Shown: positions 17,177 through 27,740 of the stretch, in pieces
Layout of the letters: each line of letters starts with the position of its first letter
Position numbering within the stretch: the first letter of the stretch is position 1
NCBI RefSeq assembly: GCF_001646865.1
Contig: NZ_LRRB01000324.1
Coordinates: forward strand, 1-64,000
Source of the DNA: Aldersonia kunmingensis
GTDB taxonomy: Bacteria; Actinomycetota; Actinomycetes; Mycobacteriales; Mycobacteriaceae
Length of the DNA: 64,000 nucleotides
Direction of reading: 5' to 3'
The notes under the pieces: generated by a model
The model's database searches: none
Seen by the model: only the letters and a program-made list of their open reading frames with translations
Told to the model about the DNA's origin: nothing
Made by a program: the position numbers and the translations under genes

Positions 17177-18355
17177 GTGACCGAGGAAGACTCGAAGCCC
17201 AACGGAACCACAACTTCCTCGGGAGCCGATCGCGGCGCCGTGATCGGCCAGGGCCTGATCTGGGTGGCCAAGTGGGCGCTGTGCATCGTGGCAATTGCCG
17301 CTGGTACATGGGTGCTCGGCTTCATCCTTGCCCGGCTGTGGGTGATCGTGCTGCCAGTGCTGCTCGCCATCGTCGTCTCCACCGTGCTGTGGCCACCCAC
17401 CAACGGGCTGACCAGACTCGGGTTGCGCCCCGGCGCCGCCGCGGGCATCACATTGGTGGGCTTCTTTGCGATCGTGGGCGGTGTCATCGCGCTGATCGTC
17501 CCGTCGGTTGTCGACCAGGTGCCGGAATTGGCAGACAAGGCCACCGATGGCGTGAACAAGGTGCGCGAGTGGATGCAGGGCCCGCCCCTCAACATCGACG
17601 ACGACCAACTCGGCTCCGCCGGGGACGCCATCGTGTCACGCGTGCAGTCCAGCGCCGACCAGATCGCGTCCGGCGTCTTCTCCGGTGTGTCGACGGCGAC
17701 CTCGGTGTTGATCACGTTCTTCCTGGTGCTGGTGCTGTCGTTCTTCTTCATCAAGGACGGGCCGCGGTTCCTGCCGTGGATGCACGCGGTCGCCGGGTCG
17801 AAGGGCGGTCGGCACCTCGAGGCAGTGGCGATCAGGTCGTGGTTCACCCTTGGCGGCTTCATCCGCACCCAGGCGCTGGTGAGCCTCATCGATGCCGTGT
17901 TCATCGGCACCGGCCTCGTGATCCTCGGCGTCCCACTCGCTCTCGTGCTCGCCGTGATCACCTTCTTCGGCGGGTTCATCCCGATGGTCGGTGCGTTCGT
18001 GGCGGGCGCGCTCGCGGTCCTCGTCGCGCTGGTGGCCAACGGCCTCACGACGGCACTGATCGTGCTCGGCATCATCATCGCGGTCCAGCAGATCGAGGGG
18101 AACCTGCTGCAACCGATGCTGCAGAGCCGAACGATGAAGCTGCACGCGGTGATCGTGCTGCTTGCGGTGACCGCGGGCGGCTCGCTGTACGGCATCCCGG
18201 GCGCGTTCCTCGCCGTTCCGGTCGCCGCGGTTGCGGCGGTGATCATTCGCTACATCGGCGAGCAGATCGATCTCCTCGCACCGGACCCCGACGCACCAGA
18301 AAACGCTATCCAGTCACAGCAGGAGCCAGACGAGAGCCAGCCCGCCCCCGAATGA
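17177..18355 (+). CDS. AI-2E family transporter (PerM-like membrane protein)
   Basis: A 392-residue integral membrane protein of the UPF0118/AI-2E exporter family. There are three N-terminal helices, a periplasmic-type loop (about residues 115-175), FFFIKDGPRFLPWM, and a C-terminal block of helices with GGFIPMVGAFVAG and QQIEGNLLQPMLQ, which are family signatures. The tail is acidic. Substrates of actinobacterial members are not established. GTG at 17177 follows GGAAGGA. The last 50 bp overlap the 3' end of sbcC on the other strand. Confidence 0.85.
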   Translation: MTEEDSKPNGTTTSSGADRGAVIGQGLIWVAKWALCIVAIAAGTWVLGFILARLWVIVLPVLLAIVVSTVLWPPTNGLTRLGLRPGAAAGITLVGFFAIVGGVIALIVPSVVDQVPELADKATDGVNKVREWMQGPPLNIDDDQLGSAGDAIVSRVQSSADQIASGVFSGVSTATSVLITFFLVLVLSFFFIKDGPRFLPWMHAVAGSKGGRHLEAVAIRSWFTLGGFIRTQALVSLIDAVFIGTGLVILGVPLALVLAVITFFGGFIPMVGAFVAGALAVLVALVANGLTTALIVLGIIIAVQQIEGNLLQPMLQSRTMKLHAVIVLLAVTAGGSLYGIPGAFLAVPVAAVAAVIIRYIGEQIDLLAPDPDAPENAIQSQQEPDESQPAPE

Positions 18356-21293
18356 CGTGCAGGCGGCTAGGGATTCGCTGCCGCATCTCGTCGACATGGC
18401 TGACAATGCCGACCACTCGGCCGCCGGCGCGCAGTTCGTCGAGCACGCCCATCACAGAGTCGAGAGTCTCGCTGTCGAGGGTGCCGAAGCCCTCGTCGAT
18501 GAACATCGTGTCGAGCACACGTCCGCCGCAATGTTCCGCAACGGTGTCCGCAAGGCCCAGAGCGAGCGCAAGGGAAGCCAGGAAGGTCTCGCCGCCCGAG
18601 AGCGACTTCGCGGGCCGCACCTCGCCGGTGTAGTCGTCGCGCACATCGAGCCCGAGTCCACCGCGCTTGCCGCGCGGGCCCGCGGCATCGGAATGCACGA
18701 ACTCGTATCGCCCGCCAGACATCCGGCGCAACCGCGCCGAGCCTGCGAGGGCGACTTCTTCGAGGCGAGCAGCCAACACGTACGAGCGCAACGACATTCG
18801 CCGGGTGTTCTCGCCGCGGCCGGCGACCAGGTCGGCCACGGCAGTGAGTTCTGCCTGCCGCTTCAGAACCGGGGCGAAACGATCCACCGCCGTCCATAGC
18901 TCCACGGTCAACGCCTCGAGCTGCCGAGCCCGACCCTGCGCCTCGGCATGGGCGGCCACCGCGGTGGTGTGCGCAGTCTTTGCCGTTGTGACGCGCTCGA
19001 CAAGCGTGTCCACATCCGCGGGCTCGGTCTCGCTCAGGGCGGCGATGTCTGGTTCGGCGAGCACCGCAACGGCATGCGCACGTTGGTTATTCGCGGCCTC
19101 GATCGCGTATTCCGTGTCCTTCAGCCAGTTGGTGTCGCGATGTGCCGCGCTCACCTCGTCGGCGTCTGCGAAGCCGGCATCGCGCAGAACAGTCTCGGCG
19201 CGGGCTGCCAGCGCCGCCGCAGAATCGCAACCGCTGCGTGCCGATTCGCGGAACCGGCGCAGGTCGGTCGCGGAGCCGACGAGCTCAGCAATGCGGGCGT
19301 GCCGGTGCCGCACGCTCTCGTCGCCGCCCGCGGCCACCCGCAGCTGCTCGCGCAGTTCGGCGAGTCGGACGGCGAGTGAGTTGCCAACCGCCTCCAGCGT
19401 CGCCGACTTCTGCCCGAGAGCACGCAGCTCGTTGCCGAGTTCCTCTTCGCGACCACGCAGTTCGGTGACGCGAACAGCGCGGGGCTCCGCCTCGGCGGCG
19501 AGCCGCTTGGCTGTTGCCAGCTGTCGGCTGACCTCCTCCAGCCGCGCCGCGAGCTCTGCCGGGTCGCCGTCGCCGCCGCGCGCGGCGCAGGCTTCGATTT
19601 GCCCCCGAAGTTCGGTCACCACAGCGCCGGCGCCATCGCGCTTCTGGGCGGCCTTACGTTCGGCCGCGACCGCGGCGTGCTCCTCGGCGTCCGAAACCGG
19701 GTCACCGATCGGCGCGGCGGGCGCGGGATGCTCGGTGGCACCGCAGACCTGGCAGGGGTCGCCGTCGACGAGTCCAGCGGCCAGTTCCGCCGCCATGCCG
19801 GCAAGTCGACGCTCGCGCAAGTCGAGTTCATGCTCGCGGGCATCGCTGTGCGCGACCCTCAGCCGCTCGTATTCGACTGCTGCCCTCTCCAATTTCGCGC
19901 GCAGCCCAGCCATCTCAACTGCGGCCGCAGCGACCGCCTTGGCGCGATCGCAGTCGGCGGTGTGGGCAGGAACCGTGGCGGCAGCCTCGCGTGCCGCGCC
20001 CAGCGCGGCCTCGGCGTCGACAATCAGTTCGGGCAGCTCCGCTCGCGCCGCGCGAGCGGCGGCCATTGTTGCCTCGGCCTGCTCGGCGTCGGTGACACAC
20101 TGCCGGTGTTCGGCGGCGAGCCGATCGGCTGTGTCGGCCTCAGCGACGAGGTCGCCGAGTCGACCGAGTTCTGCTGTCCACGCTTGGATCTCGTTGTCGA
20201 GCCGCAGGCTCGACTCACCCGACAGATCCGGGAGTTCCTCCACATCGAGGCCGCCCTCGATCCCGGCGAGCCGTTCCGCCTGCCGTGCAACCACATCCAC
20301 GGCGGCATCGGCGGCGCGGCGTGCCTCGGCTGCCTCGGCAATAGCCGCCGAGGCAGGGACGGCCCGGTTCGCACGCGCCAGCACAGCGGCTCGCTCTGCG
20401 CGATCGGCCGTGCCTGCGTCAAAGGCGTCCAATTGCTCGCGCGCAATCCCGCGACGTCGATGCAGGTCCGCGATCCGTCGCGCGTGCGCAAGCTCGTCCG
20501 CAGCCTCGTCCGCATCGCGACCGAAGGTCTCGACCCGGCCGCTCGCGACCGCCAGCTCGGCGCGCGCGTTCGTCAATAAGCCTGTTGCCCAGCCGAACTG
20601 CTCCTCATGCGAGCCGGGCAAAGCCTCCCCGACCTCGGCGGCTTGGCACACCTTCGCGACGAGCTGGTCGATCGCTGCGCGCTCGGCGTCGAGCGCCGCC
20701 GCGCCCTTCCGGCGCTTTTCGGCTAGCCATTCCTCGGCGGTGCCGAAGCGTTCGGTGTCGAAGAGCCGCTCGAGCAACTGTTCGCGATCGTCGTTGTCGG
20801 TCCGCAGGAATCGTGCGAAATCGCCCTGCGGCAGCAATACCACCTGAAAGAACTGGTCGGCACTCATCCCCACCAGCCGGAGTACCTCGTCGCCGATCTC
20901 GGGAATTCGCGAGAGGTTCTGCCCCTCACCGTCCAGCCAGGTCAGCGTTGCCGAGGCCGGCTGCGTCCGCATCCCCGACCCATCCCGTTTGAGGCGGGCG
21001 TAGTCCGGGCTGCGCGCGAGCCGAACGCGACGACCACCGAGGGTCGCCTCCAGGGCAACCTTCGGCACAACACCAACGGGCGCGTGATCCGATCGAAGTC
21101 GCTTCGCTTCCTTGCGCGCTCCGGGAACCGTTCCGTAGAGCGCGAAGGCGATGGCGTCGAGGATCGTCGTCTTGCCCGCGCCGGTCTGCCCATGCAGCAG
21201 GAACAGTCCGTCCGCGCCCAACGTGTCGAAGTCGACCACGGCAGTCTCGGCGAACGGGCCGAATGCGGTGATCTCGAGCTTGTGCAACCTCAC
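18306..21293 (-). CDS. sbcC: Exonuclease SbcC (Rad50-like SMC ATPase)
   Basis: The 995-residue ATPase subunit of the SbcCD nuclease, which opens DNA ends and hairpins. Walker A is GQTGAGKTTILDAI near residue 37. Long coiled-coil arms rich in Ala/Glu/Arg flank a zinc hook, DPCQVCG, near residue 512. The ABC signature is LSGGETFLASLALALG, with Walker B MFIDEGFG at the C-terminus. GTG at 21293 overlaps the sbcD stop by 4 bp. Confidence 0.93.
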   Translation of the reverse strand: MRLHKLEITAFGPFAETAVVDFDTLGADGLFLLHGQTGAGKTTILDAIAFALYGTVPGARKEAKRLRSDHAPVGVVPKVALEATLGGRRVRLARSPDYARLKRDGSGMRTQPASATLTWLDGEGQNLSRIPEIGDEVLRLVGMSADQFFQVVLLPQGDFARFLRTDNDDREQLLERLFDTERFGTAEEWLAEKRRKGAAALDAERAAIDQLVAKVCQAAEVGEALPGSHEEQFGWATGLLTNARAELAVASGRVETFGRDADEAADELAHARRIADLHRRRGIAREQLDAFDAGTADRAERAAVLARANRAVPASAAIAEAAEARRAADAAVDVVARQAERLAGIEGGLDVEELPDLSGESSLRLDNEIQAWTAELGRLGDLVAEADTADRLAAEHRQCVTDAEQAEATMAAARAARAELPELIVDAEAALGAAREAAATVPAHTADCDRAKAVAAAAVEMAGLRAKLERAAVEYERLRVAHSDAREHELDLRERRLAGMAAELAAGLVDGDPCQVCGATEHPAPAAPIGDPVSDAEEHAAVAAERKAAQKRDGAGAVVTELRGQIEACAARGGDGDPAELAARLEEVSRQLATAKRLAAEAEPRAVRVTELRGREEELGNELRALGQKSATLEAVGNSLAVRLAELREQLRVAAGGDESVRHRHARIAELVGSATDLRRFRESARSGCDSAAALAARAETVLRDAGFADADEVSAAHRDTNWLKDTEYAIEAANNQRAHAVAVLAEPDIAALSETEPADVDTLVERVTTAKTAHTTAVAAHAEAQGRARQLEALTVELWTAVDRFAPVLKRQAELTAVADLVAGRGENTRRMSLRSYVLAARLEEVALAGSARLRRMSGGRYEFVHSDAAGPRGKRGGLGLDVRDDYTGEVRPAKSLSGGETFLASLALALGLADTVAEHCGGRVLDTMFIDEGFGTLDSETLDSVMGVLDELRAGGRVVGIVSHVDEMRQRIPSRLHVIRGRAGSRLAPAVTG

Positions 21294-22480
21294 GCGGGGA
21301 CCGCCAGCGCAGCCGGCGAATCGGAGTCGATGTCAACTCCGCGATCGGCCTTCTCGCGGACTGCGGCGGCCAGCGCCTGCGCGACCCAGCCGAGCTCGGC
21401 CTCACTGGGCTCCGTATGCACGTCGGTGAGGAAGTTGCGCGCGATATCGAGATCGCTGCGACCCTCGACCCGCTCGCGGTAGGCCAGATCGGGCCGACCG
21501 CCGGGGGGCTGCCATTCGATGTGCACCGCGTGGGGGAAACGAGTCTGTAGCCGGCGCATCGCATCCACCGGCCGCACCTCATCGGTGAGGACTGCGGAGA
21601 TGTAGTGGCTCTCGCACGCGGCGTAGGCAGCCGATTCCAACAGTTCGTCCAACGTACCGTTCAACCGGCTGAGCCCTCGCACCAGCGGCAAATCGATTCG
21701 CTGCACCGACTGCAGCCCGGACTCGTCGAAATCGATGAGCCACACAGCCTTTCGGTGCGATCTCTCGCCGAACGAGTACGGCAGCGGCGAGCCCGAGTAG
21801 CGAACCCGGCTGGTGACCGTCTGCGGCGAGTGCAGGTGGCCGAGCGCCACGTAGTCCACGCCGTCGAAGCAGGCGGCCGGGACCGTCTCGACACCGCCCA
21901 CCGAGATGGACCGCTCCGATCCCGTTGCGGCCGCGCCGGAGACGAAGGCATGCGCGAGAACCACCGAGCGGATGCCGTCGCGCGCTGCAATATCCGCGCG
22001 GACGCGGGCCATCGCGGCATCGACGATCTCGGCGTGCGAACGTGCCTGCGGAACACCGAGTTCGACACGGGTGAGTTCGGGCTCGAGGTAGGGCAGGCCG
22101 TAGAAGGCGACCTCACCGTGCTCGTCGGACAGCAGCACCGGCCGGTCCACACCAGCGACGGTGGTGAACAGATGCAGCCCGCCGGCCGCCGCGAAACGCG
22201 CGCCCGCGCCGAGTCGTGCGGGCGAATCGTGGTTCCCCGAGGTTGCAACGATGACCGCGCCGGCAGCGCGGATGGCCTCGAAACCGTTGTTGCAGACGAC
22301 GATGGCGTCGGCACCTGGAATCGACCGGTCGTACACATCTCCCGGAACCACAACGACATCAACATCATGCGCCGTCACGAGTTCGGCGATCGCGTCGAGG
22401 CAGGCGGCCTGATCGGCAAGGAGGTCGACCCCGTGAAAGGTCCGACCGATGTGCCAATCCGAGGTGTGCAAAATCCGCAT
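21290..22480 (-). CDS. sbcD: Exonuclease SbcD (Mre11-like nuclease subunit)
   Basis: The 396-residue metallophosphoesterase partner of SbcC. Metal-binding motifs run in order: TSDWHIG at residues 7-13, PGDVYDR, SGNHDSP, an LAHAF segment and GHLHSPQ. The C-terminal part is the capping/SbcC-contact region. ATG at 22480 was chosen because it starts directly at the MRILHTSDWH family N-terminus. It is divergent from rmuC (103 bp apart). Confidence 0.93.
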   Translation of the reverse strand: MRILHTSDWHIGRTFHGVDLLADQAACLDAIAELVTAHDVDVVVVPGDVYDRSIPGADAIVVCNNGFEAIRAAGAVIVATSGNHDSPARLGAGARFAAAGGLHLFTTVAGVDRPVLLSDEHGEVAFYGLPYLEPELTRVELGVPQARSHAEIVDAAMARVRADIAARDGIRSVVLAHAFVSGAAATGSERSISVGGVETVPAACFDGVDYVALGHLHSPQTVTSRVRYSGSPLPYSFGERSHRKAVWLIDFDESGLQSVQRIDLPLVRGLSRLNGTLDELLESAAYAACESHYISAVLTDEVRPVDAMRRLQTRFPHAVHIEWQPPGGRPDLAYRERVEGRSDLDIARNFLTDVHTEPSEAELGWVAQALAAAVREKADRGVDIDSDSPAALAVPA

Positions 22481-22583
22481 GTCTTCGACGGTAGGAGATG
22501 ACACCGACAAACCCCGTTGTGTCTCGGGGCGTTTCGCGTCGCAGTTACCGAACTTGTCGGTGGCATGGGGCATTCTGCTCGCC

Positions 22584-23753
22584 ATGACCGTCGCGACCGC
22601 TTTCGCTCTCGCCATTGCCCTGGCCGTGGGAGTCGTTGTGGGCTGGCTGCTACATGCCAGTCGCGCGGGTGATCGCGCGGCCCGCGCAGAGGCGCGGCTG
22701 GCCGCGATGCAGGAGAACGAGCGGCTGCTGCGGCAGTCGCTCAGTGCCGCGAGCGAGGACTCGGCACGGCGTCACTCTACGGCGATCGGAGATCAGGTCG
22801 AGGCATTGGTCGGTCCGCTGCGCGTCGCCGTCGGGGCACTCAATGATCAGGTCGACAATGTCGAGCGCAACCGGATGGAGGCCTACGCCGGTCTGCGTGA
22901 GCAGGTCGCAGGCATGCACCGCACCTCGCAACAGCTGACCGATCAGACCGGTCAGCTCGTCACGGCGCTGCGCGCGCCTCAGGTGCGGGGCCGCTGGGGC
23001 GAGTTGCAGCTCGAGCGCGTGGTGGAGCTGGCTGGCATGACGCGGCACTGCGATTTCGACACCCAGGTCGTGGGCGATGGTGTCCGCCCGGACATGGTCG
23101 TGCGCCTCGCGGGCGGTAAGCAGATCGTGGTGGACGCCAAGGTGCCGTTCGCCGGTTATCTGGACGCCGCGCAGGCCCGCACGGACGCCGAGCGGAACGA
23201 GCACCTGGCCCGGCACGCGCGCCACGTTCGTACGCACGTGGACCAGCTCGCGGGAAAGACGTATTGGGCGTCCTTCGACCCGTCGCCGGAATTCGTCGTG
23301 TTGTTTCTTCCCGGAGACCCGTTCCTCGATGCGGCACTCACCACCGATCCGGGACTGCTCGACTACGCCTTCGGCAAGAACGTGATCCTGACCACGCCGA
23401 CAACTCTTATTGCGTTGCTGCGCACCGTTGCCTACACCTGGCGCCAGGAGGCGCTGTCCCGCGAGGCGGCGACCATCCAGCAGCTCGGTCGCGAGCTGTA
23501 CAGCCGCCTCGGCACGGCGGGCAAGCATCTCGACCGGCTCGGCTCGCAACTCGGCAAGGCAGTCGACTCCTACAACCACACTGTCGCGTCGATGGAGACG
23601 CGTGTGATGGTCACCGCACGCAGGCTCAACGAGATGGACCTGTTCGATGGCGACGTCGAGCCGATCCAGCAGGTCGATTCGTGGCCACGCGCGGTTGGGT
23701 TCGCTGATCCCCGGGTTGGCGACGGACATGCCAACGACGTATTTCGAACTTGA
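22584..23753 (+). CDS. rmuC: DNA recombination protein RmuC
   Basis: A 389-residue protein with an N-terminal membrane anchor (about residues 5-24), a coiled coil to about residue 125, and the RmuC nuclease-like domain: VRGRWGELQLERVVELAGM, VVDAKVPFAGYLDA and KNVILTTPTTLIALLRTVAY. The D-x-K in VVDAKVP fits the PD-(D/E)XK core proposed for the family. RmuC limits inversions at short repeats in E. coli, a role that fits beside sbcCD. The start is ATG at 22584. Confidence 0.9.
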   Translation: MTVATAFALAIALAVGVVVGWLLHASRAGDRAARAEARLAAMQENERLLRQSLSAASEDSARRHSTAIGDQVEALVGPLRVAVGALNDQVDNVERNRMEAYAGLREQVAGMHRTSQQLTDQTGQLVTALRAPQVRGRWGELQLERVVELAGMTRHCDFDTQVVGDGVRPDMVVRLAGGKQIVVDAKVPFAGYLDAAQARTDAERNEHLARHARHVRTHVDQLAGKTYWASFDPSPEFVVLFLPGDPFLDAALTTDPGLLDYAFGKNVILTTPTTLIALLRTVAYTWRQEALSREAATIQQLGRELYSRLGTAGKHLDRLGSQLGKAVDSYNHTVASMETRVMVTARRLNEMDLFDGDVEPIQQVDSWPRAVGFADPRVGDGHANDVFRT

Positions 23754-23770
23754 ACGGTTAATGTCGTGGG

Positions 23771-24676
23771 GTGCCATCCTCGCAACGTGCTCGCTCCGGA
23801 GTACCGGTTTCTCAGCGGTCGATACTCCAGGACGTGCCGGGCGTGTCGGCAATCTCCGCGGTGCTCATCGCGGGCGGTGCCACCCTCGTCGGCGTACTGC
23901 TGTGCGCGGCAGGCGGAGATGAACTCACCCGCACCTTTTCAGTGCTCTACCTGGGCGGATGCATCGTCGCGGCACTCATGGTTCGCTATCGCGGCCTGTT
24001 CACCGCGGTTGTCCAGCCACCGCTGATTTTGTTCATCGCCGTGCCCGTGGCGTATCAGTTCATGTCCGACGACAGTGGCGTCTCCCCGAAGGACATCGCA
24101 CTCAATGCGGCGATCCCGTTGGTCAACCGCTTCCCGCTGATGCTGTTCACCACATTGGTCACTCTGATCATCGGTGGTTACCGGGTATATCTGAAGCGCA
24201 GTGGCCCGGTAGTCGCGAGCGAGCGCCGCAGCAAGGAACCGCGGACTGCGACGCAGCCGCAGACCTCACCGGCCACCCCCGCGCGGGACACCACCCGGGC
24301 GGAATCGACCAGCCGCCCCGAAACGCCTTCGCGCCAGCGCACCGAACCTGCGGGCACTCAGCGCCAGCGGCAGGACCCGCCCACTCAGCGCCAGCAGCAG
24401 GCGGCACCGACCCAGAGGCGACGGCAGGACGCACCGGCCCCGCGGCCGCGGCGAACCGAGCCAGAGGGCAACCCGCGGCAGGAGACACCGCCTCGGCAGC
24501 GCCAGGACGCGCCGACTCAGCGGCAGCCGCGGACGCCAACCGGACAGCAAGCCCGCACACCGCAACAGCGCGCGCAGCGACCGGCACCGACGTCAACCGT
24601 TCGCATGCCCACCGCACGATCCGCTTCGGACGTACCCGAGCACCCGATGCCGCAGGTGCGCTACCGCGACCAGTAG
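23771..24676 (+). CDS. DUF6542 membrane protein with a Gln/Arg/Pro-rich tail
   Basis: A 301-residue protein with four hydrophobic helices between about residues 25 and 145, followed by about 150 residues of low complexity made almost only of Pro, Gln, Arg, Thr and Ala (units such as RQDAPTQRQ). The tail is probably disordered and strongly basic. It corresponds to M. tuberculosis Rv1111c by position between ychF and ispH; function unknown. GTG at 23771 lies 17 bp after rmuC. Confidence 0.75.
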   Translation: MPSSQRARSGVPVSQRSILQDVPGVSAISAVLIAGGATLVGVLLCAAGGDELTRTFSVLYLGGCIVAALMVRYRGLFTAVVQPPLILFIAVPVAYQFMSDDSGVSPKDIALNAAIPLVNRFPLMLFTTLVTLIIGGYRVYLKRSGPVVASERRSKEPRTATQPQTSPATPARDTTRAESTSRPETPSRQRTEPAGTQRQRQDPPTQRQQQAAPTQRRRQDAPAPRPRRTEPEGNPRQETPPRQRQDAPTQRQPRTPTGQQARTPQQRAQRPAPTSTVRMPTARSASDVPEHPMPQVRYRDQ

Positions 24677-24768
24677 GGCCGCATCACCGCGCACTTTCTG
24701 CAATGACCGCGCACGCCCAGGCATGCGCGAGCGCACGAAGAGATGCGCGGGCGCGAACTGGTCCGGAG

Positions 24769-25782
24769 TTACTTTCGTGCGGAGGGCCGCAGCTCACGCG
24801 GCAGGGCGAAGACCAGCGTCTCGTTCGCGGTGGTCACCGGCTGAACATCGGCGAAGCCGTGGTCCGCAAGGAGATCGATCACGCCGCGCACCAGCACCTC
24901 CGGAACGGATGCGCCCGAGGTGATGCCCACCGTCTGCACACCGTCCAGCCAGGACGGGTCGACCTCGCGCGCGTAATCCACGAGATAAGAGGCCTTCGCA
25001 CCGGCACCGAGGGCGACCTCGACGAGCCGGACCGAGTTCGAGGAGTTGCGCGAGCCCACCACGATGACGAGGTCGCATTCCGGCGCCATCGCCTTCACAG
25101 CGACCTGGCGGTTCTGCGTGGCGTAGCAGATATCGTCGCTCGGCGGGTCCTGCAACAGCGGGAACCGCTCACGCAGCCGGGCGACCGTGGCCATCGTCTC
25201 GTCCACGCTCAGCGTGGTCTGCGACAGCCAGATCACCTTCGACTCGTCCCGGACAATGACCGAATCGACCGCGTCGGGGCCGTCGACGAGCTGCACATGG
25301 TCGGGCGCCTCACCGGCAGTGCCCTCGACCTCTTCGTGCCCTTCGTGGCCGATCAGCAGGATGTCGAAGTCGTCGCGGGCGAATCGCTTCGCCTCCTGGT
25401 GCACCTTCGTCACCAGCGGGCAGGTCGCGTCGATGGTGCGCAGATTGCGCTCCGCGGCGGCCTCGTGCACCGCCGGCGACACTCCATGCGCCGAGAACAC
25501 CAGCAGCGCACCCTCGGGAACCTCGTCGGTTTCACCGACGAAAACCACGCCGCGCTCACTCAGCGTCTCCACCACGTGCCGGTTGTGCACGATCTCCTTG
25601 CGCACGTAGATCGGCGCGCCGTGCCGTTCGAGCGCCTTCTCGACGGTCTCCACGGCGCGGTCGACTCCCGCGCAGTAGCCACGCGGCTCGGCCAGCAGCA
25701 CCCGCTTGCCGCCGTTCGCAGTCGTCGGACCGGCACTCGCGGATCCCGCGATGCCGACATTCAGAGGAACAGCAGAAGACAT
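24769..25782 (-). CDS. ispH: 4-hydroxy-3-methylbut-2-enyl diphosphate reductase
   Basis: The last enzyme of the MEP isoprenoid pathway, an iron-sulfur protein giving IPP and DMAPP. It has 337 residues. The three cluster-ligand cysteines are in [10 protein letters not shown] (C37), [11 protein letters not shown] and [11 protein letters not shown]; the substrate motifs SAHGVSP and TSGASVPE are present. ATG at 25782 gives the usual short variable leader. It is convergent with DUF6542 and divergent from the lipid-droplet gene, as for Rv1110 in M. tuberculosis. Confidence 0.95.
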   Translation of the reverse strand: MSSAVPLNVGIAGSASAGPTTANGGKRVLLAEPRGYCAGVDRAVETVEKALERHGAPIYVRKEIVHNRHVVETLSERGVVFVGETDEVPEGALLVFSAHGVSPAVHEAAAERNLRTIDATCPLVTKVHQEAKRFARDDFDILLIGHEGHEEVEGTAGEAPDHVQLVDGPDAVDSVIVRDESKVIWLSQTTLSVDETMATVARLRERFPLLQDPPSDDICYATQNRQVAVKAMAPECDLVIVVGSRNSSNSVRLVEVALGAGAKASYLVDYAREVDPSWLDGVQTVGITSGASVPEVLVRGVIDLLADHGFADVQPVTTANETLVFALPRELRPSARK

Positions 25783-25903
25783 GCCATCAGAATACGGGTC
25801 GCCCCCTGTGCAACCCCGAATCCGCAGCTCCCCTGGGCTGTGGGCTGAGATGAATCGGCGGGCCAACTACCAAAACCGATGCCGATCAGGCACTCTATGC
25901 GTT

Positions 25904-26455
25904 ATGGTCCGTCCTCCGTATCTGGCCCGTGTCGCGACCGGAGCCGCCGTCTACGTGATCGAAGAGTCCCGCAAGCTGCCCTCGCAGGCCATCACGCTGC
26001 CCATGACGGCCATCAGCCAGGTCCTGCAAACCGCGATGCATTTCCAGCAGTTCGTCACCAGCCTCGCGATCAAGGGCGACGAGGTACTGAGCCAGTTCAC
26101 GGGCGAACGCGTCGAGGAGCCCGAGTGGGCCACCTTCGACGAGGACATCGAGGCTTCGGACCTGCCCGACAACCTGGACAGCGCGGCCGGCCGATTCGCG
26201 CTGTACTCGATGCCGCCCGTGTCGCCCGCCGATGAGCCCGGCACCGTCGAGTCGACGAACGGTGGCGTGGCCGAGCCCGAGATCGCGCAGTACCTGGACT
26301 ACGGCAGCCTCACCCTCGCCCAGCTGCGTGCACGGCTGCGCTCGCTGTCCGTCGAGGACCTCACCGCGCTGCTCGAGTACGAGGCCAAGACGCTGGCCCG
26401 TGCGCCGTTCCAGACCATGCTCGAGAATCGGATCGCGTCCGCGAAGGCCAAGTGA
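25904..26455 (+). CDS. Lipid-droplet-associated protein (Rv1109c-like)
   Basis: A 183-residue protein with an N-terminal amphipathic part ([24 protein letters not shown], given here as [14 protein letters not shown]) and a C-terminal helical domain ([34 protein letters not shown]). Mycobacterial relatives next to xseA are annotated as lipid-droplet-associated, which fits an organism storing triacylglycerol; the assignment rests on similarity and position. ATG at 25904 was chosen since upstream in-frame codons are not family-like. The stop overlaps the xseA start. Confidence 0.75.
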   Translation: MVRPPYLARVATGAAVYVIEESRKLPSQAITLPMTAISQVLQTAMHFQQFVTSLAIKGDEVLSQFTGERVEEPEWATFDEDIEASDLPDNLDSAAGRFALYSMPPVSPADEPGTVESTNGGVAEPEIAQYLDYGSLTLAQLRARLRSLSVEDLTALLEYEAKTLARAPFQTMLENRIASAKAK

Positions 26456-27738
26456 CCCAGGGCACCCCCAATTCCCCGGCACCGTCCGGGTCCCCGCGCA
26501 CCAAGGTGGCCAACTCACCCGAGCAGCCATGGCCGGTTCGCACGGTCTCCAACAAGGTCTCGCAGTGGATCGACAAGCTCGGCAGCATCTGGGTGGAGGG
26601 TCAGGTCACCGAGATCAAAATCCGGCCGGGCACTCGGACCGCGTTTCTCGTGCTGCGAGATCCGGTGGCGGACATGTCGCTTCCGGTGACCTGCACTCCG
26701 GAGCTGATCCGCGATGCGCCGGTGCCACTGCGTGAAGGCACTCGCGTCATCGTCTTCGGCAAAATGTCCTTCTTCCCCGGCCGCGGCTCACTTTCGTTGC
26801 GGATCACTGAGATTCGCGCTGTCGGCATTGGCGAGTTGCTCGCGCGAATCGAACGCCTGCGCAGCTTGCTCGCTGCCGAGGGGCTGTTCGATCCGCGGCT
26901 CAAACGCCCGATTCCGTTCCTGCCCGGCACCGTCGGGCTGATCACCGGGCGCGCGTCGGCAGCCGAGCACGATGTCCTCGAGGTCGCCCGAACCCGTTGG
27001 CCGGCAGTGCGATTCGAGATTCGCAACACTGCCGTGCAGGGCCCGACCGCGGTGTCGCAAATACTGTCCGCGCTCGCCGAACTCGACCGTGCCCCGCACG
27101 TCGACGTGATCGTGCTCGCCCGCGGCGGCGGCAGTGTCGAGGATCTTCTGCCCTTCTCCGACGAGACCCTGTGCCGCGCGATCGTCGCCTGCACCACTCC
27201 CGTCGTCAGCGCGATCGGGCACGAGCCGGACTCGCCACTGTGCGACCACGTCGCCGATCTGCGCGCGGCCACTCCGACCGATGCAGCGAAACGGATCGTG
27301 CCGGACGCCGCTGCGGAGGAGACGCGGGTGCGCGAGTTGCGCGACCGTGCTGCGGCGGCGCTGCGCGGCTGGGTGCAGCGCGAGTCTCGCCTGCTCGCAC
27401 AGATGCGCAGCCGGCCGGCACTCGCCGACCCGCTTGGTCAGCTGCACCACCGCGAGGAGGAGATCGAGCGGCTTCGTCTGGCGGCCCGGCGCGACGTGCT
27501 GCGCAGCCTCGACAAGGAAGAGACCACCACTCGCCACCAGAGGGAACGATTGGCCACCCTCGGCCCGGCGGCGACGCTCGCGCGCGGGTACGCCGTGGTG
27601 CAGCGGGTCGGTATCGAGGATCCGCACGTGGTCCGCACCGCCGCCGACGCACCGCCCGGCGCGCAGCTGCGCATCCGCGTCGCCGATGGTGCCGTCACCG
27701 CCGCCTCGCTTGGCCCCGACAAATCTGGGAGTCGATAA
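26452..27738 (+). CDS. xseA: Exodeoxyribonuclease VII large subunit
   Basis: The catalytic subunit of single-strand-specific exonuclease VII, 428 residues. An N-terminal OB fold ([12 protein letters not shown]) is followed by the nuclease core: [32 protein letters not shown], and [25 protein letters not shown] coiled coil and the C-terminal LARGYAVVQ motif bind XseB. GTG at 26452 overlaps the upstream stop (GTGA). Confidence 0.95.
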   Translation: MTQGTPNSPAPSGSPRTKVANSPEQPWPVRTVSNKVSQWIDKLGSIWVEGQVTEIKIRPGTRTAFLVLRDPVADMSLPVTCTPELIRDAPVPLREGTRVIVFGKMSFFPGRGSLSLRITEIRAVGIGELLARIERLRSLLAAEGLFDPRLKRPIPFLPGTVGLITGRASAAEHDVLEVARTRWPAVRFEIRNTAVQGPTAVSQILSALAELDRAPHVDVIVLARGGGSVEDLLPFSDETLCRAIVACTTPVVSAIGHEPDSPLCDHVADLRAATPTDAAKRIVPDAAAEETRVRELRDRAAAALRGWVQRESRLLAQMRSRPALADPLGQLHHREEEIERLRLAARRDVLRSLDKEETTTRHQRERLATLGPAATLARGYAVVQRVGIEDPHVVRTAADAPPGAQLRIRVADGAVTAASLGPDKSGSR

Positions 27739-27740
27739 AC

